Source of the DNA: Patescibacteria group bacterium
Lineage (GTDB): Bacteria; Patescibacteria; UBA1384; CAILIB01
Assembly (NCBI GenBank): GCA_020696955.1
Contig: JAJFBK010000021.1
Coordinates: 1 to 8,518, forward strand
Reading direction: 5' to 3'
Length of the DNA stretch: 8,518 bases
The position numbers were made by a program, and so were the translations under genes. The stretch's first letter is position 1. Every line of letters begins with the position of its first letter. Positions 1-5,199 of the stretch are shown here, piece after piece. Under the pieces are notes generated by a model. It made no database searches. It saw only the letters and a list, made by a program, of their open reading frames with translations, and was not told the origin of the DNA.

Positions 1-807
1 CGAGACACTCCTTACCTTGTTTCCCTCTATCTTTCCATGAACCTCATTAACACGGTGGCTCCGGTCGTGGGCCTCTCTGGTGCCGCCTATATGATCTACC
101 TTGAAAAAGGAAACGGACTCAAAAAGGCTGAGAGCATCCTTATCAACGTTCTTTATCACCTCATCGACTATTTGGTTTTCCTGTTTATTCTGGTAGCCAG
201 CCTCATCTACCTTTACGTCCTAGGGGAGATCACTCCCACCATAGTGCTGACCTCTTTGGTATTTGCAGGCTTCGTAATTGCTTTTGGCCTCTCGTGCCTC
301 CACCTGCTTGGCAACCCGCAAAACCTTGCCAAGACCATTCGCTTTTTTGATCGGATAGCAGTAAGGCTTAGCTTTTCAAAGAAAAAAGCCGTCGACATGA
401 GAAAAGTTAATAATTTTTCTGAGAAGGCTCAGCTCGTGTGGAAGCAATCCCATCTCCAGCCTAAGCTTCTTGGCCGAGCGGCGGCTTCCTCTTTCTGTAT
501 TCATGCAGTTTCATTAGGACTGCTCTGGCTCTCATTTTGGGCAATAGGCATTTCGGCAAACCTTCAAATCGTAGCGGCAGGGTATACAGTAGGAACCCTT
601 CTCCGAATAGTCTCCGTGACCCCTGGAGGAATAGGATTCGCCGAAGGCGGCATGACCGCTGTGTTTACTGCCCTTGGCCTTCCCCTTGAACAGTCCCTCA
701 TCGTGACATTGCTCTACCGCACTGTCTTTACATGGCTGCCGCTATTACTAGGTGTTCCGGCTCACCATCTCTTACCACAACTAGCTAGAAAATGGAACGT
801 AAACTGA
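1..807 (+). CDS. UPF0104 / lysylphosphatidylglycerol synthase-type TM protein, C-terminal part (5' partial)
   Basis: Multi-pass inner-membrane protein of the LPG_synthase_TM/UPF0104 family, whose members include lipid flippase-synthases and many uncharacterised proteins. The frame is open from base 1 with no stop before the Met at 37, and the N-terminal helices of the family are missing, so the gene begins upstream and the Met at 37 is internal. Numbering from that Met, hydrophobic segments lie near 4-22, 40-62, 68-90, 150-172, 177-200 and 222-246. The family's C-terminal signature is clear: TPGGIGFAEGG at 195-205 followed by a helix with LLYR at 225-228. A basic cytoplasmic loop (about 100-145) separates the two halves. 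The visible part has no soluble lysyl-transferase domain and stops shortly after the last helix, so this is a stand-alone membrane domain. Substrate unknown. Its 3' end overlaps the next gene. Family assignment is fairly sure; function is not. Confidence 0.82.
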   Translation, partial: RDTPYLVSLYLSMNLINTVAPVVGLSGAAYMIYLEKGNGLKKAESILINVLYHLIDYLVFLFILVASLIYLYVLGEITPTIVLTSLVFAGFVIAFGLSCLHLLGNPQNLAKTIRFFDRIAVRLSFSKKKAVDMRKVNNFSEKAQLVWKQSHLQPKLLGRAAASSFCIHAVSLGLLWLSFWAIGISANLQIVAAGYTVGTLLRIVSVTPGGIGFAEGGMTAVFTALGLPLEQSLIVTLLYRTVFTWLPLLLGVPAHHLLPQLARKWNVN

Positions 808-1319
808 TGTATGATAAGGGCATGAAGAAAGAATCCTCAGAGAAGCACGTTATCTTTAAACCCATGATGGACTGGTGGGTGGCCATTTTGGTCGGCCTAA
901 TCCTGCTGATTGTCGGCCTTTCCATTCCTATGGTGATCTGGCAAGACCTGCCACTGATTGCCACCGCTCCGGCAGTCATCTTTCTGATAATCACCTTTCT
1001 CTTGATTGTTGATAGAGCGGTTTTTACTAAGTATTCCCTGGAGAAAGACGGTCTCAGGATTTACGGCCAGATACGCCATACCTTCCTGCCTTACAGAAAC
1101 ATGAAGACAATCCGTAATGGCAACGTACTCGGCCTTTTTTCAACCAGCAAGCAAAAAAGATTTGCCCTTTCTGCCAATTGCTTCATCATTTCACTCCAAG
1201 GTCTGGACTGGCAAAGAGTCAGCGTCAGTCCCGAGCACAGGCAGGCTTTTCTTGACGCTTTGCTTGAAAACATTGACCACGAACGATCAACCCGGGCCTC
1301 AAAACATAAAACACGGTAA
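792..1319 (+). CDS. Two-TM membrane protein with C-terminal bacterial PH-like domain (PF06713-like)
   Basis: Predicted membrane protein of about 175 residues. Two hydrophobic helices (about 29-49 and 55-74) form a hairpin and are followed by a soluble domain (about 78-160). The domain has the order of elements seen in the bPH_4 (formerly DUF1200) family: YSLEKDGLRIYG at 81-92, a strand with PYRNMKTI at 100-107, then RFALSANCFIISL at 123-135 and the closing VSPEHRQAFLDALLEN at 145-160. Members are mostly uncharacterised and the domain is assumed to bind ligands or proteins at the membrane. The start is uncertain: ATGs lie in frame at 792, 807 and 822. The one at 807 forms a TGATG junction with the preceding stop; none has a good Shine-Dalgarno. 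It sits in a tight run of envelope genes. The domain call rests on pattern recognition only and needs a profile search. Confidence 0.72.
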   Translation: MERKLMYDKGMKKESSEKHVIFKPMMDWWVAILVGLILLIVGLSIPMVIWQDLPLIATAPAVIFLIITFLLIVDRAVFTKYSLEKDGLRIYGQIRHTFLPYRNMKTIRNGNVLGLFSTSKQKRFALSANCFIISLQGLDWQRVSVSPEHRQAFLDALLENIDHERSTRASKHKTR

Positions 1320-1706
1320 ATGCCATCAAGACAATCTCCTGGGAAGCGACAGCGGGCAATTCTCTTCCTGCTACTAATCACCACTGGCCTCTTTACTTTC
1401 TTGGCCCAAGCAACCAGCCGACTTAACCCTTATTTAGAGAAAAGCCCAGTGCTGCTCGATATGATGCCAACCTTGGGCACCACTCTTTGCCTTATGCTCT
1501 TCATTGTAAGTTCAAGCCTTTATTTGTTTTACAAGAGGACGGTATACGCTTTTATTTCTCTGCTAAGCAGCATTGGAACTCTCTTTATTTCGATTAGTAT
1601 CTGGGGTGAAGTGTTTCAAATTACCGTTGCGGGCTTGCTCATTGTCATTACTTTGCTACTCTTGTTAAGTACTCCTGACCGTTTTATCCGTAAGAATCGC
1701 TTATGA
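1320..1706 (+). CDS. Small hypothetical four-TM membrane protein
   Basis: A 128-residue protein I do not recognise. It has a short basic N-terminus (PGKRQR at 7-12) and then four hydrophobic stretches at about 12-30, 50-70, 74-95 and 99-117. The tail is basic (RFIRKNRL, 121-128), so both ends are probably cytoplasmic by the positive-inside rule. No catalytic motif is visible. The ATG follows directly on the TAA of the preceding gene with no intervening base and no evident Shine-Dalgarno. Its own stop overlaps the next start as ATGA. This suggests translational coupling within an operon of envelope proteins. The reading frame is supported by position, coupling and consistent membrane topology, not by homology. 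Confidence 0.68.
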   Translation: MPSRQSPGKRQRAILFLLLITTGLFTFLAQATSRLNPYLEKSPVLLDMMPTLGTTLCLMLFIVSSSLYLFYKRTVYAFISLLSSIGTLFISISIWGEVFQITVAGLLIVITLLLLLSTPDRFIRKNRL

Positions 1707-2383
1707 ACGTAAAATTATTAGTTGGTGGCGCAATTGTATTCTGTCTCGCCCTTATCGGTCTTGCTTATTATGTGAGCACGACTCAAGTAAGTAGCGGCGG
1801 ACCCCGCATTTTAGAGCTTGACCCTTCTTACACGAAAAGAATCGAGCAAGGAGGATGGGTGAAAGGGACAGAGAATCCTCAGGTGACCGTTATTGAATAC
1901 GGAGACTTCCAATGCCCTGCCTGCTACGTTGCCAACCCGTATGTTCGTGAAGCTGTTGATCAGACTTCGGACATTACCCGCTTCGTTTACCGACACTATC
2001 CGCTGTCTCAGATCCACGACAAGGCTCTGGTTGCTGCCACGGCTGCCGAGGCAGCTGGCCGTCAAGGAAAGTTCTGGGAAATGCACGATCTCATCTTTTC
2101 CCAGCAGAACAACTGGAACGCAGCCGCTCCTAGTTCGTTTCGAAAGACCTTGGAAGAATACGCCAAGACCTTGGGCCTAAACATCGAGCAGTTTCAAAAG
2201 GACATGAAGGACACCAAGATCGTCGACCAAATCAGTAATGATCGTAAGGCTGGCGATGAACTCCCTGTGCAAGGCACCCCTACCATTTTGATCAATGGAA
2301 AGCTGTACGACAAGGTTCCTTCCTCAACCCAAGAATTGGTAACCGCCATTCGTGCCGCAGCCACTCAGACCAATGCCCAGTAA
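1703..2383 (+). CDS. Membrane-anchored DsbA-like thioredoxin-fold oxidoreductase
   Basis: Thiol-disulfide oxidoreductase of the DsbA/Thioredoxin_4 type, likely forming or isomerising disulfides in exported proteins on the outer face of the membrane. Residues about 5-24 form one hydrophobic helix that acts as uncleaved signal anchor; no lipobox or clear cleavage site is seen. The thioredoxin fold starts near 59 (PQVTVIEYGDFQ) and carries the active-site pair C71-P-A-C74, inside the usual FxCPxC context. An inserted helical segment (about 105-185) follows, including the AAEAAGRQGKFWEMHD signature at 114-129. The cis-proline loop VQGTPT (189-194) and a short C-terminal helix complete the domain. 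At 226 residues it has the normal length for anchored Patescibacterial or Gram-positive forms. No partner quinone oxidoreductase (DsbB/VKOR) lies in the window. The ATG overlaps the previous stop by four bases. Family assignment is secure; the physiological substrate is unknown. Confidence 0.93.
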   Translation: MNVKLLVGGAIVFCLALIGLAYYVSTTQVSSGGPRILELDPSYTKRIEQGGWVKGTENPQVTVIEYGDFQCPACYVANPYVREAVDQTSDITRFVYRHYPLSQIHDKALVAATAAEAAGRQGKFWEMHDLIFSQQNNWNAAAPSSFRKTLEEYAKTLGLNIEQFQKDMKDTKIVDQISNDRKAGDELPVQGTPTILINGKLYDKVPSSTQELVTAIRAAATQTNAQ

Positions 2384-3518
2384 CGGACCGTACGCCAGTC
2401 TCCAGCTCACTGAGCAGACTCCTACGCTTAGGGTTTCCCAAGCACTCACCCTTTGCAACTCTATCCTGAGCGAACTCACCCTCAGAATAGAGGGAGAGAT
2501 TGCAAACTTCTCTCTTAATAGGGGGAAGTTCGTATTCTTCGATCTCAAGGACGAGCAAGAGGAGAGCAGACTTGGCTGTTTTATGATGGCCTTCAACCTC
2601 TCTACGCCGCTTGAGAACGGCATGAGAGTGGTAATTGAAGGCAAGCCTGGGCTTTACCAAAAAAGCGGGCAATTTCGGCTTACGGTAAACCGGGTCGAGC
2701 CCAAGGGAGAGGGAAGCGTCAAAAGAGCCTTTGAACTTCTTTTCAAGAAACTTCAGGAGGAAGGCCTCTTCGCTATTGAGCGAAAGCGCCAGCTTCCAAG
2801 ATACGTTCAGAAAGTCGGTATCATCTCCTCAAGCGATGCGGCAGGCTATGGCGACTTTAAAAAAATAGCCCTTTCCCGTCTGCCCGGCGTAACATTCTAT
2901 ATGGCAAGCGTTGCTGTCCAGGGAAATGATGCCGAGACAGAAATCTGCAAGGCTTTTGACTATCTGAACGGATACCACGACCTGGACGCAATTGTCCTGA
3001 TCAGAGGTGGGGGAAGCGCAGAAGACTTGCACGCCTTCAATAGTGAGTCAGTGGCCAGGGCAATAGTAAGGTCCAAGGCGCCAGTACTCGTCGGAGTAGG
3101 ACATGAAAAAGATATTACGATTGCCGACTACTGCGCAGATGTAAGAGCCTCTACTCCAACCAACGCGGCAGGCTTGCTGCTTCCCACCCTGGAAGAAGTA
3201 AGGGATCGCATCCTTACGCTTACCCAGCATGGAAGAAGAAGAGTGGGACAAGCCATAAGCCTGAAGAGGGAGAGAACGGCTTCTCTCCAGTCCAGAATTA
3301 GACAAGGCATACTCTTCAATATCAAAAGCCACCGAAGCAGTACAGAGTCGCTCTTGCGTACCATAGAGGCCATCTCCCCACAGAACACCTTAAACCGGGG
3401 ATATACCCTCACCACGACAGCCGAGGGAAAGCCCCTAAGATCAGTAAAGGCCACAAGTCCAGGACAGATAATTGTTACCCGTTTTTCTGATGGACAGTCA
3501 AGCTCAGTAATACAATAA
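2373..3518 (+). CDS. xseA: Exodeoxyribonuclease VII large subunit
   Basis: Catalytic subunit of exonuclease VII, which degrades single-stranded DNA from both ends to short oligonucleotides, in complex with XseB in the cytoplasm. Numbering from the ATG at 2373 (381 residues): an N-terminal OB-fold at about 18-112 (IEGEIANFS at 39-47, FFDLKD at 55-60), then the catalytic domain with VGIISSSDAAGYGDF (148-162), LIRGGGSAEDLHAFNS (209-224) and GVGHEKDITIADY (241-253). Residues D161, R211, H244 and D247 match the essential D, R, H and D of the E. coli enzyme. The C-terminal AISPQNTLNRGYTL (333-346) is also typical. The helical arm between the catalytic domain and this tail is only about 70 residues, about half that of the 456-residue E. 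coli protein. A GTG at 2352 would add 7 residues and a larger overlap with dsbA; the ATG is preferred, though neither has a Shine-Dalgarno. Confidence 0.95.
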   Translation: MPSNGPYASLQLTEQTPTLRVSQALTLCNSILSELTLRIEGEIANFSLNRGKFVFFDLKDEQEESRLGCFMMAFNLSTPLENGMRVVIEGKPGLYQKSGQFRLTVNRVEPKGEGSVKRAFELLFKKLQEEGLFAIERKRQLPRYVQKVGIISSSDAAGYGDFKKIALSRLPGVTFYMASVAVQGNDAETEICKAFDYLNGYHDLDAIVLIRGGGSAEDLHAFNSESVARAIVRSKAPVLVGVGHEKDITIADYCADVRASTPTNAAGLLLPTLEEVRDRILTLTQHGRRRVGQAISLKRERTASLQSRIRQGILFNIKSHRSSTESLLRTIEAISPQNTLNRGYTLTTTAEGKPLRSVKATSPGQIIVTRFSDGQSSSVIQ

Positions 3519-3519
3519 T

Positions 3520-3738
3520 ATGAACCAACCTTTTTCTTTGGAACTGGAAGTGAAGAAACTTGAAGCTATCGAGTCTTACTTTCAGCAACCCGACATGAAC
3601 CTTGATGAGGCAATCGCCAAACACAAGGAAGCCTTGGAAATCGCCAAGGGCATTTACGCTTATTTGGAAAAAGCAGAAAGCACTATCGAGCAGCTTGATA
3701 TGTCAGCCTCGCTTTCAACGGATGAGCCTGCTGAATAA
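3520..3738 (+). CDS. xseB: Exodeoxyribonuclease VII small subunit
   Basis: Small helical accessory subunit of exonuclease VII; several copies pack on the coiled-coil arm of XseA and regulate nuclease activity. The 72-residue protein shows the whole family pattern: SLELEVKKLEAIESYFQQ (6-23), then DMNLDEAIAKHKEALEIAK (25-43) and YLEKAESTIEQLD (48-60), i.e. two antiparallel helices joined at the conserved 'sLdEAi' turn. The last 12 residues are an acidic, probably disordered tail. Length is normal for the family. It starts one base after the xseA stop, the usual xseA-xseB order, and is probably the last protein-coding gene of the upstream operon. No clear Shine-Dalgarno precedes it, so translation may depend on coupling. 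Confidence 0.95.
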   Translation: MNQPFSLELEVKKLEAIESYFQQPDMNLDEAIAKHKEALEIAKGIYAYLEKAESTIEQLDMSASLSTDEPAE

Positions 3739-3823
3739 TATTTTTTAATTTTAGGCTCCAGTAGTCTTAATCAAAAAGTCATATTTTAGTCTACCTTGCT
3801 AAATAAACCGAGGGTGATGTAAG

Positions 3824-4039
3824 ATGCGTGCAGTCACGGAGCTCGCGACCACCAATGTAAATTTTGTAACAAATAAGTCACGCTACTTATGGGCATCAAA
3901 AGCACATTCCCTTCATCTGAAGAATGGGGACATGACAATACTGAAATGGGAGATTTTCCGGGACAAGAGAGCGCCGTTATGGAAAATGATCATGTATCAA
4001 CCGCAGAATTATTCGATGAGTGGGCCATATAAGAATTAA
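3824..4039 (+). CDS. Doubtful small ORF, 71 residues
   Basis: A 71-residue basic reading frame with no recognised motif or membrane helix. In its favour: a purine-rich stretch (GAGGGTGA, 3810-3817) lies 6 bases before the ATG, and the stop is 11 bases before the terminator hairpin. Against it: the amino-acid composition looks random (many W, K, M, N), codon choice differs from the neighbouring genes, and a second ORF in another frame overlaps most of it with a more protein-like composition. At most one of the two is likely real. Confidence 0.22.
   Translation: MRAVTELATTNVNFVTNKSRYLWASKAHSLHLKNGDMTILKWEIFRDKRAPLWKMIMYQPQNYSMSGPYKN
3889..4032 (+). CDS. Doubtful small acidic ORF, 47 residues
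   Basis: A 47-residue frame, alternative to the overlapping 71-residue one. Its composition is acidic and soluble, ending in VSTAELFDEWAI, which could form a short amphipathic helix. Codons end in a natural mix and there are no rare-looking runs. There is no Shine-Dalgarno or -10 box in front of the ATG, and an in-frame stop at 3874-3876 prevents upstream extension beyond a few codons. I know of no family with this sequence. Treat as a candidate small protein only if the frame is conserved in relatives. Confidence 0.22.
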   Translation: MGIKSTFPSSEEWGHDNTEMGDFPGQESAVMENDHVSTAELFDEWAI

Positions 4040-4049
4040 ATTTAATGAA

Positions 4050-4082
4050 ACGCTTTGTACTTAGCTGGACAAGGCGTTTTTT
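4050..4082 (+). terminator. Rho-independent terminator upstream of rpiB
   Basis: A 9-bp stem, ACGCTTTGT (4050-4058) with ACAAGGCGT (4069-4077), contains one G-U wobble; A4048 and A4049 can also pair with the start of the T run. The loop is 10 bases. Six T (4077-4082) follow, then GTTT. It would end the transcript coming from xseAB or from anything encoded in 3739-4049. It overlaps the promoter that drives rpiB. Confidence 0.85.
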
Positions 4083-4094
4083 GTTTCCTACAAT
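4066..4094 (+). promoter_or_regulatory. Sigma-70-type promoter for the rpiB-rpe-gap operon
   Basis: The -35 box TGGACA (4066-4071) and -10 box TACAAT (4089-4094) each match consensus at 5 of 6 positions and have the ideal 17-base spacer. The -35 lies in the loop and 3' arm of the terminator hairpin and the spacer contains its T run, so terminator and promoter share the same bases. The expected start point, about 7 bases after the -10 box, is at position 4101, the A of the rpiB ATG, which predicts a leaderless mRNA. Prediction only; no transcript data. Confidence 0.68.
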
Positions 4095-4100
4095 AGAAAT

Positions 4101-4556
4101 ATGCATATCTACATTGGCTCCGATCACGGAGGATACAAACAAAAGGAGCTGCTTCATTCCCACTTGCAAGAGAAGGGCTATGAAGTGAAGGACTGCGGAA
4201 CCTATTCTTCGGAATCAACCGATTATCCTGACTTTGCTTTGGCAGTTGCCAATGCCGTTGCAGGAGAGCCCGGGTCCAGAGGAATTCTTCTGTGTCGCTC
4301 TGGAGAGGGAATGGAAATTGCCGCCAATAAGGTGCCCAAAATAAGAGCCGCCCTTGTCTGGAAAGAGGAAGTGGCCGCCGAAACAAGACGAGACAATGAT
4401 TCGAACATTTTGGTTTTGCCATCTGACTTTATTTCCGACGATGAGGCTCTTTCTTTCTCCACAACCTTCCTTACTACTGATTTTTCCGGTGAAGAACGAC
4501 ACATTCGACGCCTGGAGAAGCTTCATAATATAGAACACACCCGCTATGAAAGCTGA
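4101..4556 (+). CDS. rpiB: Ribose-5-phosphate isomerase B family protein (RpiB/LacAB)
   Basis: Interconverts ribose 5-phosphate and ribulose 5-phosphate in the non-oxidative pentose phosphate pathway. The 151-residue length is normal. Family landmarks: GSDHGGYKQK (6-15), DCGTYSSESTDYPDFA (31-46), and GILLCRSGEGMEIAANKVPKIRAALVW (61-87, read in parts) holding the base C65. The tail has RHIRRLEKL (133-141), matching the phosphate-binding RHxxRV region. Two active-site points are odd. The usual CGTG(I/V)G loop is CRSGEG (65-70). The ring-opening His of the 'HNDxNVL' motif is Asp here (RDNDSNILVL, 97-106; D98). It may therefore use an altered ring-opening step or a different sugar phosphate. The rpe start overlaps its end by 11 bases. 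The ATG is the only sensible start and appears leaderless. Family certain, exact activity likely but not proven. Confidence 0.9.
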   Translation: MHIYIGSDHGGYKQKELLHSHLQEKGYEVKDCGTYSSESTDYPDFALAVANAVAGEPGSRGILLCRSGEGMEIAANKVPKIRAALVWKEEVAAETRRDNDSNILVLPSDFISDDEALSFSTTFLTTDFSGEERHIRRLEKLHNIEHTRYES

Positions 4557-5199
4557 GATTTACCCGGGTATCCTAACCCACACGCTTGAAGAATACGTGG
4601 CGAAGTTGGAAATCGTAGAGCAGAGTGGATCCGGATGGGTTCACCTTGATTTTGCCGATGGCCAGTTCGTTCCCAATATTACGGTAATGCCTCATGAGAT
4701 CATGGGAATCAACACAAAGCTCAAGATTGAGGCCCACCTTATGACTTACATGCCCGAACGGTATTTTTCTGACCTGACCGTTGCCGGCGTTTCCAGAGTC
4801 CTGCTTCATAGGGAAGCCTACAAGAGCATGGAGGAATGCGCCGCCGGACTTAAGCAAGCAAGCGATTACTTTTCTGAAGTAGGCCTCGTTATCAATCCAG
4901 ACACTGAAGTAGAGCCATACAACGAACTTCCTATTCAGTCCATTCAGTGCATGGCAGTCCATCCCGGAATGAGCGGGCAGGCCTTGCTGGAAAGCGTATA
5001 TGAAAGCATCGGAAAGATCGCCAGCCAGTCGCTTGATCTTGTCATTGCCGTAGACGGAGGCGTGAATAGTGAGAACGTTCAGCTGCTTCAAAAGGCAGGG
5101 GCTTCGAGGTTCGTAATCAATTCGCACCTTTTTGCCACCTCCAACATCCAACAGAATTTGCAACATTTTATTCAACTAGTTACCCCAGGAGGGATATGA
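4546..5199 (+). CDS. rpe: Ribulose-phosphate 3-epimerase family protein
   Basis: TIM-barrel metalloenzyme expected to interconvert ribulose 5-phosphate and xylulose 5-phosphate, supplying transketolase. At 217 residues it has the typical size. Metal ligands and acid/base residues are in place: H33 and D35 in WVHLDFADGQFVPN (31-44), H64 in EAHLMTYMPERY (62-73), and D170 in AVDGGVNSENV (168-178). The phosphate and loop motif MAVHPGMSGQ (136-145) is also present. Two divergences stand out: the N-terminal 'PSILSAD' Ser is Gly (PGILTHT, 7-13), and the pocket Met of 'DVMDGHFVPN' is Ala37. The other pocket methionines (M66, M136) remain. These changes could mark a lineage-specific form or a relative acting on another ketose phosphate, but its place between rpiB and gap supports Rpe. 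It overlaps rpiB by 11 bases with no Shine-Dalgarno. Confidence 0.88.
   Translation: MKAEIYPGILTHTLEEYVAKLEIVEQSGSGWVHLDFADGQFVPNITVMPHEIMGINTKLKIEAHLMTYMPERYFSDLTVAGVSRVLLHREAYKSMEECAAGLKQASDYFSEVGLVINPDTEVEPYNELPIQSIQCMAVHPGMSGQALLESVYESIGKIASQSLDLVIAVDGGVNSENVQLLQKAGASRFVINSHLFATSNIQQNLQHFIQLVTPGGI

Larger units (their letters stand above)
3739..4049. other. AT-rich inter-operon region with no recognised gene
   Basis: The only gap longer than 300 bases. The first 85 bases are clearly AT-rich compared with the flanking genes, with T-rich and A-rich runs at 3740-3753 and 3774-3805. A weak promoter-like pair (TTGCTA at 3796-3801, TAAGAT at 3820-3825) is present but scores low. The remainder can be read as two overlapping small ORFs, listed separately. 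A perfect 12-bp palindrome (ATTAAATTTAAT, 4035-4046) sits just before the terminator. I compared the region by eye with tRNA, tmRNA, SRP RNA, RNase P RNA and common riboswitch cores and recognised none. A lineage-specific small RNA or peptide gene remains possible because a terminator closes the region. Confidence 0.5.

Noticed and set aside
37..39. ATG at 37 as the true start of the first gene
   Set aside because: The frame is open to base 1 and the family's N-terminal helices are missing downstream of this ATG, so the gene extends beyond the window.
1091..1384. A 97-codon - strand frame crossing the junction at 1319/1320
   Set aside because: It lies opposite two coupled + strand membrane genes and its translation has no domain or membrane pattern.
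2352..2372. GTG start giving a seven-residue longer XseA
   Set aside because: It increases the overlap with dsbA to 32 bases, has no Shine-Dalgarno, and the extra residues are not part of the conserved OB-fold; the ATG at 2373 is more likely, though this is not settled.
3724..3758. Inverted repeat GAGCCT / AGGCTC around the xseB stop
   Set aside because: The stem is only 6 bp with a loop over 20 bases and no T run follows, so it is not a convincing terminator.
3796..3825. Promoter-like pair TTGCTA-N18-TAAGAT in front of the small ORFs
   Set aside because: Each box matches consensus at only 4 of 6 positions in AT-rich DNA; too weak to list as a feature.
3779..3853. A tRNA-like 3' end (GCGACCACCA, 3844-3853)
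   Set aside because: No T-loop (GGTTCRA), anticodon stem or acceptor pairing can be found in the preceding 75 bases.
4573..5175. A 200-codon open frame on the - strand inside rpe
   Set aside because: The + strand frame carries the full set of Rpe metal-ligand motifs, and the antisense product has no recognisable domain; it is a shadow frame.
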